DNA of 12,542 bases from Nitrososphaerota archaeon (GTDB lineage Archaea; Thermoproteota; Nitrososphaeria; Nitrososphaerales; Gagatemarchaeaceae). Where the stretch lies: positions 1 to 12,542 of the forward strand of contig VBPP01000196.1 in the NCBI GenBank assembly GCA_005877365.1, in the 5' to 3' direction. Positions 1-6,275 of the stretch are shown here, in pieces; the first letter of the stretch is position 1; each line of letters opens with the position of its first letter. A program made the translations under genes and the position numbers. The notes beneath the pieces were generated by a model that had not been told where the DNA came from, made no database searches, and saw only the letters and a list, made by a program, of their open reading frames with translations.

Positions 1-176
1 TCCTCGCTGATGCGAAAATCTCCGCGTGACTTCAGGGCCTCCCGATACCTCTTCCCGGCGCTCTCGTGGCCCGTGACAGTCGTGACCTCGAAGAGGGGAT
101 GGTCGGAGAGCATGCTGACGTATCGCTGCCCGACCATACCGGTCGCTGCGAGTACCGCGACGCTCTTTTTGCTCAA
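1..176 (-). CDS. asd: Aspartate-semialdehyde dehydrogenase, N-terminal part (runs off left edge)
   Basis: This is the first 58 codons of a minus-strand gene whose 3' end lies outside the window. It begins SKKSVAVLAATGMVGQRYVS, with the Rossmann nucleotide-binding motif GATGMVGQR (here AATGMVGQR) typical of archaeal and fungal aspartate-semialdehyde dehydrogenases. The following DHPLFEVTTV and SAGKRYREA stretches also match that family. The enzyme reduces aspartyl phosphate to aspartate semialdehyde with NADPH, in the pathway to lysine, threonine, methionine and isoleucine. I chose the TTG at 176-174 because a purine-rich GGAGGAGG sits just upstream and the residues fit the family start; the internal ATG would cut into the nucleotide loop. 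The gene diverges from the helicase at 304. The family call is confident, the substrate call moderately so, because the catalytic cysteine is outside the window. Confidence 0.85.
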   Translation of the reverse strand, partial: MSKKSVAVLAATGMVGQRYVSMLSDHPLFEVTTVTGHESAGKRYREALKSRGDFRISE

Positions 177-210
177 GCCTCCTCCACGGCCAACGGGTTC
201 GGTCTAGACG

Positions 211-218
211 ACTAAAAA
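211..218 (-). promoter_or_regulatory. Putative TATA box of the asd gene
   Basis: Read on the minus strand this is TTTTTAGT. Transcription would be expected about 26 bases downstream, near 189, giving a leader of roughly 12 bases that contains the GGAGGAGG ribosome-binding site before the TTG at 176. The placement is by spacing only. Confidence 0.4.
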
Positions 219-269
219 CACGTATGGACGTGTCGCCCATGCGAACGGATGGCGACGCTCGTTTCACCG

Positions 270-277
270 TTATAATC
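270..277 (+). promoter_or_regulatory. Putative TATA box of the helicase gene
   Basis: The sequence TTATAATC is centred about 30 bases before the ATG at 304. No Shine-Dalgarno sequence precedes that ATG. The spacing fits an archaeal leaderless or near-leaderless transcript. Confidence 0.5.
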
Positions 278-303
278 CACCCGCTCCAGACTCTGAAACC
301 TAG

Positions 304-1773
304 ATGACGCTCACCGGCGGTTTCGAGCCCCGAGAATACCAGAGAAGGATCGCAGAGACGGCTACAGCTTCGAACACGCTCGTAGTCCTGCCGACAGGAT
401 TGGGGAAGACGATGATCGCGATACTCGTCGCCGCCTCCAGGCTCGAGAAGTTTCCGGAGGGGAAGGTGCTAGTGATGGCCCCAACCAAGCCTCTGACCCT
501 CCAGCATTACGAGAGCTTCAGGGCCCATTTCGCCCTCCCCCCGAGACAACTCGCGGTCCTGACGGGCGCGACGGGGCCGACCGAGAGGACGGAGCTCTGG
601 ACCTCAGCGAAACTGCTCTTCGCAACGCCGCAGACTGACTTCAACGACGTGAAGAATCGACTCGTATCGCTGAGGGAGCTTGTGCTCGCTGTCTTCGACG
701 AGGCTCACAGGTCCGTGAGGGACTACTCCTACACCCAGCTCGCAAAACTCTATGCCGAGGAGGCCGAGCACCCCCTGATTCTCGGTCTAACCGCCTCTCC
801 GGGTGGCTCAAGAGAGAAGGTCCAAGAGATAAAGAGGAACCTCTACATCGACAGGGTCGAATCGAGAAGCGAAGAGGACCAGGACGTCCGTCCTTACGTC
901 GAGAGAACCGCGACTGAGGCGTTCAAGGTTCCCCTCCCGGAGGAGTATCAGGAGACCATCTCGCGCATTCGCGAGATCTTCAACGAGAAGATAACTCGGC
1001 TGCGGAACGCCGGCTTCTTGAGGGGAGATAGGGTCTCGAAGAAGATGGCCCAGGCCGTCGTTATACTCCATGCCCTCGAGGTGCTCGAGACCCAGGGAGC
1101 ATCGTCTCTCTCGAAGTACCTCGAGAGGCTGAGGGAGAAGACTGAGCGGGGGAGGGCGACGGTATACCTGTTGAAGGACCCCCGATGGACGAGAATCGAG
1201 GAGGAGGCGAAGAAGATAAGAGGAGTCGCTCATCCAAAGCTCGAGAGGCTCGTCTCGGTCATAAGAGACCAGCTCGGAAAGAAGAAGGACTCGAAGGTGA
1301 TAGTCTTTACACAGTACAGGGACACGATCGATAGCATCATCGAGAGGCTTGATGCGGCGAACCTCGATGCGCGCCGCTTCGTCGGTCAAGCCGACAGAGC
1401 CGGAGACAAGGGGATGGACCAGCGTCTCCAGACGGAGAGGCTCGAGATGTTCAGGGAGGGCAGATTCCCCATACTGGTAAGCAGTAGCATCGGGGAGGAG
1501 GGGCTGCACGTCCCGGATGTCGACATCGTCGTCTTCTACGAAGCGGTCCCCTCCGAAATCAGGTCCATACAGAGACGCGGAAGGACCGGGAGGACGGCGG
1601 AGGGCAGGGTCGTGATACTCCTGGCGGAAGGGACCATCGATGAGTCGTACTACTACAGCAGCATCTTCAAGGAGAACAGGATGAGGAGGTTGGTCTCCGC
1701 TTCGGGCGAGGAAGGGAAGAAGCCTCGAAGGAGACCGACTCGCAACCCGACACTTCTTGATTTCGTCGACTGA
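304..1773 (+). CDS. Hef/FANCM-type DEAH-box DNA helicase, helicase-only form
   Basis: This 489-residue superfamily 2 helicase has Walker A PTGLGKT at 30-36, DEAH at 132-135, TAS (motif III) at 163-165, FTQYR at 335-339, SSIGEEGLHVP at 394-404 and the arginine-finger motif QRRGRTGR at 423-430. The insertion between the two RecA-like domains (about 205-310) is helical and charged, like the thumb-like insert of archaeal Hef. Hef family proteins remodel stalled forks and branched DNA. Euryarchaeal Hef is about 750 residues with an XPF-type nuclease and HhH tail; here the protein stops right after the helicase core with a basic tail and the end NPTLLDFVD, which resembles a degenerate PCNA-interacting peptide. 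The gene is monocistronic, convergent with the phosphoesterase. The helicase call is firm; the Hef subgroup is inferred from the motif set and insert. Confidence 0.9.
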   Translation: MTLTGGFEPREYQRRIAETATASNTLVVLPTGLGKTMIAILVAASRLEKFPEGKVLVMAPTKPLTLQHYESFRAHFALPPRQLAVLTGATGPTERTELWTSAKLLFATPQTDFNDVKNRLVSLRELVLAVFDEAHRSVRDYSYTQLAKLYAEEAEHPLILGLTASPGGSREKVQEIKRNLYIDRVESRSEEDQDVRPYVERTATEAFKVPLPEEYQETISRIREIFNEKITRLRNAGFLRGDRVSKKMAQAVVILHALEVLETQGASSLSKYLERLREKTERGRATVYLLKDPRWTRIEEEAKKIRGVAHPKLERLVSVIRDQLGKKKDSKVIVFTQYRDTIDSIIERLDAANLDARRFVGQADRAGDKGMDQRLQTERLEMFREGRFPILVSSSIGEEGLHVPDVDIVVFYEAVPSEIRSIQRRGRTGRTAEGRVVILLAEGTIDESYYYSSIFKENRMRRLVSASGEEGKKPRRRPTRNPTLLDFVD

Positions 1774-1831
1774 ATGAATCTCGTGCCCTACTGATTCAGG
1801 AAAGGGTGCTGCCTCGGTGCGAGTCTTCAGA

Positions 1832-2782
1832 CTAGCCGCTCGTGAGCAGGAACTCCTTGACGCGATTCCCCTCGAGGTTCAAGAGGGCACCTCTGAGGAT
1901 CCCATCGGAATACTCGCTCCCCGGGTTCAGGCAGAGCGTCCTCCCGATCTTGACGAACCCCTTCGACTCGTGTATGTGACCGTGTAACCCCACGAGGGGC
2001 TGGTGCTTCTCGATCGAAGACCTGACGGCTGCGCTCCCAGCCGAGATCATCTTCACTGCGCCCACCCCCTGCTTGACATAACGGAATTCCTCGTCGACGG
2101 CCGGCGCCCTGTCGATCTCTGTCCCGTGGGGCGGAACGTGGAGGTTGAAGATGCTTCTGCCCGGATCCTCCAGCTGACCCGCCAGGGATTCTATCATCTG
2201 GCCTAGCGCATCGTCGGGAACCTCCCTGGGAGACCTCCAGGGGGTCGGGTTGGCGAAGCCGAGCGTTATCATCTCGTAGTCCCCTATCTCGACAACCCTG
2301 TTTTCGGGGTTGATTACCGTCGGCCCATCGTCTTTGAGGATGCCGTCTATCTCGAACCTGTCGTCGTTGCCGGGGGAGATGTAGCATTTCACCTCCGTTC
2401 CTCGGAGGCGCTCGCTGGCGAGGGAGACCCAGCCACTCAACACAGACAACATGCGCTCGCAGAATATCTTCTCGACTTTCGTCTTGTCGGCGGTCAGCTC
2501 GGTCATCTGGGCTTCGGTTGCGATGAAGCAGTACTGGCCTGCGTCTCTAAGCATCTTCTGGTATTCTCCCAGCGAGTCCCTCCGTACCGTGGTCTCCTTC
2601 CCGAAGAGCGAGAGGGAGAAGGTTCCGTCATTCTTCTCAACGATGGGCACCAGCACCTTTCCCGTGATGTCCCCTCCCAGGATCAGGGTGTCCGCCTTGT
2701 AGAACTTGGCTGCGTTGATGAACTTACGGAAGCACTTCTCTGACCCGTGAAGGTCGCTAACGAAGAAGACTCTCTTGCTCAC
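1832..2782 (-). CDS. Icc-like calcineurin-type metallophosphoesterase
   Basis: This 316-residue protein has the metal-binding motifs of calcineurin-like phosphoesterases in order: SDLHG (D10, H12), GGDIT (36-40), GND at 138-140 followed by D141, NLHVPPHGT (213-221) and GLHGHIHES (265-273), then NPGSEY (286-291). The NLHVPPxGT block is typical of the archaeal Icc-related group (COG2129). Those proteins are two-metal phosphoesterases whose substrates are largely unknown. Residues 41-130 form an insert between the second and third motifs. The position after GN is Asp rather than the His of the classic GNHD/E; GNxD forms are known in other branches. Translation starts at the GTG at 2782, supported by GGGAGG about five bases upstream. 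It is the last gene of the minus-strand run, 93 bases after the glycosidase, and may have its own promoter. Substrate not predicted. Confidence 0.85.
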   Translation of the reverse strand: MSKRVFFVSDLHGSEKCFRKFINAAKFYKADTLILGGDITGKVLVPIVEKNDGTFSLSLFGKETTVRRDSLGEYQKMLRDAGQYCFIATEAQMTELTADKTKVEKIFCERMLSVLSGWVSLASERLRGTEVKCYISPGNDDRFEIDGILKDDGPTVINPENRVVEIGDYEMITLGFANPTPWRSPREVPDDALGQMIESLAGQLEDPGRSIFNLHVPPHGTEIDRAPAVDEEFRYVKQGVGAVKMISAGSAAVRSSIEKHQPLVGLHGHIHESKGFVKIGRTLCLNPGSEYSDGILRGALLNLEGNRVKEFLLTSG

Positions 2783-2795
2783 GTGTTCCTCCCAA

Positions 2796-2808
2796 CCTGT
2801 CCGACAGG
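2796..2808. promoter_or_regulatory. Perfect 6-base inverted repeat just upstream of the phosphoesterase start
   Basis: CCTGTC and GACAGG flank one C. The centre is 20 bases upstream of the GTG start at 2782 on the minus strand, where an operator or 5'-leader hairpin could act. No known regulator site was recognised. Confidence 0.3.
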
Positions 2809-2838
2809 GATTCCCCCAGAATCGATTCTTCGTGACTG

Positions 2839-2852
2839 CTCTCCCGGGAGAG
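2839..2852. terminator. 14-base perfect palindrome between glycosidase and phosphoesterase
   Basis: CTCTCCCGGGAGAG is its own reverse complement and lies 24 bases past the glycosidase stop on the minus strand. It has no loop and no T tract, so terminator is a guess; it could equally be an operator for the phosphoesterase. Confidence 0.25.
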
Positions 2853-2875
2853 AGAGCGAGAGGAGCCCTCCCGCA

Positions 2876-4111
2876 TCAGGGATTCACGAACCTGAAGGGG
2901 TCCTTCCCATTCGAAGAGAGGTAGGCGGCGATGTAGGTCCCGGCGCTCCAGGATTGCCCGATCTGGCCGAGGGGTTCGCCAGACTTTCCGTTCAACCATT
3001 CGTTGAAGCCGGTGCTCTCGTTTGGTCGAAAGGCGCTGTTTGCCCTGGCGAGGTTTAGCAACTCCGAGGTGGCGGCATCGTCCCCTGACCTCTGGAGGGA
3101 GACTACGTAGAAACCTCCGACGAACGGCCAGACCGCGCCGTTGTGGTAATCGTAGGGGTCGCTCCTATGCTGCGGTGGAATCTTCTTGTTGAACTCGACG
3201 TCGAAGGCGTCGTCGCCTTCCTGGTAAGGGGGGTCGAGTACCCTTACGGGATACGGCGTGGCCAGCCCCCTGGACTTGATGGTCTGGATTACCGAGCCTC
3301 TGAGCTTCACAGAGGCGACTTCTGCAAGGACGCATAGAAGGTTCGAGAGCGTGTCGAAGTGCCTGTCGATCTTCGAGAAAGAGACGAAATGCGCGTAATA
3401 GCCGACCTGTGGCTCTGTTGGATCTTCCCTAACTCTGGAAGCGAGGTAGGGCCAATACTTCTCGATCTCCCTCCAATTCTCCTTCGAGGGGAGGAAGACC
3501 TCCGAAAGACGCCGACTGAGCGCCTCCTCGTCCAAGCGGAGAGGACGATCGACTTTCTTTCCCGAGAGATCGCAGAGATGGTTTACGGCTCGCGTCGCCA
3601 TCAAGAAGAGGATGTTGTTATAGAGCGTCTTTCCCGTCCTTCTTATCGCTGCGTCCATCCAGTCGGCGCCTGGGGGACTATCAATCAGCCAGGTATTGTT
3701 CGCGTCCTGATACCTGAGCCAACGGTACGCATCGAGGGCAGCATCTAGCGGTTCTCCCAGGAGGCTCCGAGACTCGGTGTAGTGGAAGAGGTTCAGGAGA
3801 CCGATTATGTACCAGCTTGACGAGTCCGTCGCCCCCGAGAAGCCAAACTCCGCTCGCTCCTCATCGGGATTGTAAAAGTCGGCGATCTGCCCCAGAGGCG
3901 ACCTGGTCTTAGCCAGGGTATCGATGGTCTTCCTGCAGGTACCGAGGAGAAGTACATCCTCGAGCATGTTCGAGCCTAGAAATGAGATGAACGCGTCTCT
4001 CGCCCAGACTTGGTTGTAGTAGGAGGCTGAGGCCTTGATACCCCACTTTGAGGAGTTGGATTTCAAAACCTCGATGGCCCTCTCGAAGGTAGCGTCGGTC
4101 AGATTGGTCAT
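2876..4111 (-). CDS. Six-hairpin (alpha/alpha)6 glycosidase, debranching-enzyme/GH100-like
   Basis: The 411-residue protein looks like a free-standing (alpha/alpha)6-barrel glycoside hydrolase. Visible landmarks are YYNQVWARDAF (31-41), TDSSSWYI (95-102), GADWMD (148-153), YHNGAVWPF (322-330), FNEWLNG (369-375) and GQSWSAGTYIAAY (385-397). In amylo-alpha-1,6-glucosidase C-terminal domains and GH100 invertases, a DW motif like the one at 150-151 carries the general acid, and a Glu such as E371 is the likely base. These families hydrolyse alpha-glucosidic bonds or sucrose. No signal peptide is seen, so it is probably cytoplasmic, acting on stored or imported glucan, oligosaccharide or sucrose-like substrate. 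Its ATG overlaps the CoxG stop by one base (TAATG), indicating translational coupling. The fold call is good, substrate unknown. The acyl-CoA dehydrogenase neighbour does not suggest a shared pathway. Confidence 0.75.
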   Translation of the reverse strand: MTNLTDATFERAIEVLKSNSSKWGIKASASYYNQVWARDAFISFLGSNMLEDVLLLGTCRKTIDTLAKTRSPLGQIADFYNPDEERAEFGFSGATDSSSWYIIGLLNLFHYTESRSLLGEPLDAALDAYRWLRYQDANNTWLIDSPPGADWMDAAIRRTGKTLYNNILFLMATRAVNHLCDLSGKKVDRPLRLDEEALSRRLSEVFLPSKENWREIEKYWPYLASRVREDPTEPQVGYYAHFVSFSKIDRHFDTLSNLLCVLAEVASVKLRGSVIQTIKSRGLATPYPVRVLDPPYQEGDDAFDVEFNKKIPPQHRSDPYDYHNGAVWPFVGGFYVVSLQRSGDDAATSELLNLARANSAFRPNESTGFNEWLNGKSGEPLGQIGQSWSAGTYIAAYLSSNGKDPFRFVNP

Positions 4112-4536
4112 TACCGGCCTGCCCCTTCGATGCCCTTCGTAATCCCGGCGAAGATCTCACCCACCTTCTTCTCCGCAAACCCTCTGAGGACGAGCGAGCC
4201 AAGCCCCGCCATCAAGCCGGTTATCTCGGCGTCCGCGACCCAGCTCAGCCTCGTCGTCGTCGTGCCGTCTCCCTCCAGGCTGAACGTGCTGATAATCTTC
4301 AGGTTGCTTCCGCTTCCCGACCCCTCGGCCAGGAGCCTAGCGCTGGAAGGCGGCACCCTGTCTGTGATTCTAAGCCGGACTTTGATACTGCTCGAGATGA
4401 GGGCGACCTCCACGGCGTCGGGGAGAGTGGTAGCGATGAAGCTGGGGTCGGTCAGCAGCTGAAAGACTCTCTCCCTCTTCGCGTTGATAGTGGTCGAACC
4501 AGTCAGATGGAGCTGCACCTCTTGCCCCTCCTTCAC
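4111..4536 (-). CDS. CoxG-like SRPBCC-fold protein
   Basis: This 141-residue protein matches the carbon monoxide dehydrogenase subunit G family (SRPBCC/START-like fold): TGSTTINAKRERVFQLLTDP near the N-terminus (12-31), and LSWVADAEITGLMAGLGS (97-114) before a C-terminal helix. CoxG proteins bind hydrophobic ligands or help attach or mature CO dehydrogenase, but many archaeal members lie far from cox genes. No CoxL, CoxM or CoxS is present here, so the role is more likely lipid or acyl-ligand related, perhaps linked to the acyl-CoA dehydrogenase. It starts with GTG at 4536, which overlaps the dehydrogenase stop as GTGA, so the two are translationally coupled. The family call is good; the function is inferred. 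Confidence 0.8.
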   Translation of the reverse strand: MKEGQEVQLHLTGSTTINAKRERVFQLLTDPSFIATTLPDAVEVALISSSIKVRLRITDRVPPSSARLLAEGSGSGSNLKIISTFSLEGDGTTTTRLSWVADAEITGLMAGLGSLVLRGFAEKKVGEIFAGITKGIEGAGR

Positions 4537-5756
4537 CCGTAAGCCTCGAATTCCTTCCCGAGGATGCTGGAGGCGATCTTCAGCTCCATTATTTCGTCCG
4601 TACCCTCGTAGATCCTCGCGACTCTGGTGTCAACCAGATGCTTGGCGACGGGCGAGACCGTCGAATACCCGAAGCCTCCGAAGACCTGCACCGCTCTATC
4701 GGCCGAGTCGAACGCGAGCCTGGAAGACACATACTTAGCAATCGCTGTCTGTCTGTCTGCTTCGAGGCGGAGCCCTAGGTCGGATGGGCTCTTCTCCGCC
4801 TCACTCTTCTTCAGTGCGGCACGATACACGAGCCAACGAGAAGACTCGAGGTTCGAGGCGATAGTCGCGATGTGCCTCTGGATCAGCTGGTGTTTCCCGA
4901 TCAGCTTCCCGTGCTGCATCCTGGTGGTGGCCCTCTCCTTCACCTGATTCAAGCAGTCCTCCATCACTCCTAAGCATCCTGAGGCGACCCCGAGTCGCCC
5001 GTTAAGGAGGGCAGAGTAGGCGACGTGCAGTCCTTTCCCCTCCTGCCCAAGCATGTCTTCCTTCGGAACCCGGACACCGTCGAACGAGAGGAGCGCCGTA
5101 TCCGATGTGAAGAGACCCATCTTTTCTTCGAGTTTCATGTCGACGGAGAAACCAGCTTCTTTGCTGTCGACAATGAAGGCTGTGAGTCCTCTCGGGATTC
5201 CCTTCGGATAAGCGAAGACGATAAGGTTGCTCGCGATGGAGCCATTGGAGATGAGATACTTCTCGCCGCTTATCCTGAATCCGCTCCCGTCCCTGGTGTA
5301 TGTCGTCTTGATGGAGACGGGGTCGCTTCCGGCCTCAGGCTCTGTCAGAGCGTAAGCGAGGATGGCGTCGCCACTGGCCGCTCTGGTGAGGTAACGCTTC
5401 TTCTGCTCCTCGTTCCCCCAATCCTGGATCGTGAGGCTCCCCAGGCATTGATGCACGTCGGTGAAGGTGATGACCCCCAGACCCAATTGCCCCAGCCTCT
5501 CCATGAAGAGGGACTGAAGCAACTGCCTCGCGCCTCTCCCCCCATACCTCTCGGAAATCGGGACCCCCATCAGGTCGTGCTTCCTCAGGACCTCCGGAAC
5601 CTTGGCGTTGAACTTCCTCTCGATGTACTTCTCGAACTCAGAGACCACGAGTTCATTCGCCGCGCGGTCTGCGACCTCAAGCAGTGCGAGTTCCTTCTCT
5701 TGCAGTCCTACGAGCCGGGAGACCTCCTTCACGGAACTCTCGAATAGCGGTTCCAT
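4533..5756 (-). CDS. Acyl-CoA dehydrogenase
   Basis: The 407-residue flavoprotein has the standard acyl-CoA dehydrogenase layout: N-terminal helical domain (1-130), middle beta domain with YALTEPEAGSD (135-145) and GEKYLISNGS (164-173), and C-terminal helical domain with QVFGGFGY (357-364) and RIYEGTDEIM (381-390). The Glu in YEGT (E384) occupies the usual catalytic-base position. It oxidises an acyl-CoA to the trans-2-enoyl-CoA and passes electrons to an electron-transfer flavoprotein. I start at the ATG at 5756; the frame stays open upstream to 5948, but that stretch contains the promoter and does not resemble the family. It is the first gene of a run with CoxG and a glycosidase. Codons 133-214 are duplicated in inverted orientation at 5997-6241. 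The gene itself appears intact. Chain length and acyl specificity cannot be read. Confidence 0.92.
   Translation of the reverse strand: MEPLFESSVKEVSRLVGLQEKELALLEVADRAANELVVSEFEKYIERKFNAKVPEVLRKHDLMGVPISERYGGRGARQLLQSLFMERLGQLGLGVITFTDVHQCLGSLTIQDWGNEEQKKRYLTRAASGDAILAYALTEPEAGSDPVSIKTTYTRDGSGFRISGEKYLISNGSIASNLIVFAYPKGIPRGLTAFIVDSKEAGFSVDMKLEEKMGLFTSDTALLSFDGVRVPKEDMLGQEGKGLHVAYSALLNGRLGVASGCLGVMEDCLNQVKERATTRMQHGKLIGKHQLIQRHIATIASNLESSRWLVYRAALKKSEAEKSPSDLGLRLEADRQTAIAKYVSSRLAFDSADRAVQVFGGFGYSTVSPVAKHLVDTRVARIYEGTDEIMELKIASSILGKEFEAYG
5116..5360 (-). repeat. Inverted repeat arm 1 (inside the acyl-CoA dehydrogenase gene)
   Basis: These 245 bases are codons 133-214 of the dehydrogenase (82 codons less the last base). 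They recur in opposite orientation at 5997-6241, so that position p in the second copy pairs with 11357 minus p here. I counted 241 of 245 identical by direct alignment. The spacer between the arms is 636 bases (5361-5996). Confidence 0.97.
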
Positions 5757-5783
5757 GCCAAAGACAGGGCCATTATCACCCGT

Positions 5784-5790
5784 CTTTAAC
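5784..5790 (-). promoter_or_regulatory. Putative TATA box of the acyl-CoA dehydrogenase run
   Basis: On the minus strand this reads GTTAAAG, centred about 31 bases before the ATG at 5756, which fits a very short leader. It supports 5756 rather than an upstream start. Confidence 0.45.
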
Positions 5791-5849
5791 TGTCGCGCAC
5801 GCCAGCGGAGGCACATTTTTCTACCGGGATCGAATTCTCCCAATTCGAG

Positions 5850-6275
5850 TTGAGAATAGACAAGGCGGGAGACCTCATGTTCTGGACTTACTACATGATG
5901 GATTGGGAGAAGGTCGGGCAGGGCAGCTCCACCAAGCCTTGCATGCAATGCGGCAGGACGATGAATACCGTCGAGACGGTCACAGATCGCAGGGGACTCG
6001 CTTACGCTCTGACAGAGCCGGAGGCTGGAAGCGACCCCGTCTCCATCAAGACAACATACACGAGGGACGGGAGCGGATTCAGGATAAGCGGCGAGAAGTA
6101 TCTCATCTCCAATGGCTCCATCGCGAGCAACCTTATCGTCTTCGCTTATCCGAAGGGAATCCCGAGAGGACTCACAGCCTTCATTGTCGACAGCAAAGAA
6201 GCTGGTTTCTCCGTCGACATGAAACTCGAAGAAAAGATGGGCGAATGGGCAAACCTTGGTTTCTCTCTCGGGTAA
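5850..6275 (+). pseudogene. Truncated zinc-ribbon gene fused in frame to an acyl-CoA dehydrogenase fragment
   Basis: This open frame encodes up to 141 residues. Up to 5996 it reads like a small zinc-ribbon protein: MMDWEKVGQG, then KPCMQCGRTMNTVETVTDRRG. It contains one CxxC pair (CMQC) but never reaches the second pair that a zinc ribbon needs. At 5997 it passes into the inverted dehydrogenase fragment, in the dehydrogenase's own reading frame, giving LAYALTEPEAGSD through KLEEKMG. It ends with ten residues (EWANLGFSLG) that are antisense to the neighbouring membrane gene. Possible starts are TTG 5850, ATG 5877 and ATG 5895; the last gives the most family-like N-terminus. A T-rich stretch at 5815-5823 could serve as TATA box. 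The original protein is probably destroyed; whether the chimera is expressed is unknown. Confidence 0.7.
5997..6241 (+). repeat. Inverted repeat arm 2: displaced copy of acyl-CoA dehydrogenase codons 133-214
   Basis: This segment repeats 5116-5360 in opposite orientation. The four differences are at 6020, 6026, 6053 and 6062, all at third codon positions and all silent (CCT/CCG, GCC/GCT, ACG/ACA, ACC/ACG). From 6063 to 6241 the copies are identical. The match stops sharply at both ends: left flank GGA against ATC in the source, right flank CGAATGG against TCTCTTC. The segment lies exactly between two truncated convergent genes. No terminal repeats, target-site duplication or transposase are visible. 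Confidence 0.97.

Noticed and set aside
218..233. ACACG-N6-CGTGT inverted repeat between the asd and helicase genes as an operator
   Set aside because: The arms are only five bases, which is common by chance, and no second copy was noticed.
808..1509. Long minus-strand open frame of 233 codons
   Set aside because: It lies antisense inside the helicase core, whose motifs are unmistakable; it is a by-product of GC-rich codon use.
1770..1799. CTGAAT/ATTCAG stem after the helicase stop as a terminator
   Set aside because: The stem is short and AT-rich with no T tract; archaeal terminators usually need a T run.
4111..4536. CoxG as evidence of a CO dehydrogenase system
   Set aside because: No catalytic or accessory cox genes are in the window, and CoxG-like proteins are widespread without them.
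5025..5747. Plus-strand open frame of 240 codons opposite the acyl-CoA dehydrogenase
   Set aside because: The dehydrogenase motifs are on the other strand, and the plus-strand protein shows no recognisable domain.
5757..5948. N-terminal extension of the acyl-CoA dehydrogenase to 471 residues
   Set aside because: The extra 64 residues do not resemble the family, cover the likely TATA box at 5784-5790, and overlap the divergent zinc-ribbon start.
5997..6241. Insertion sequence or transposon carrying the dehydrogenase fragment
   Set aside because: There are no terminal inverted repeats, no direct target duplication and no transposase reading frame.
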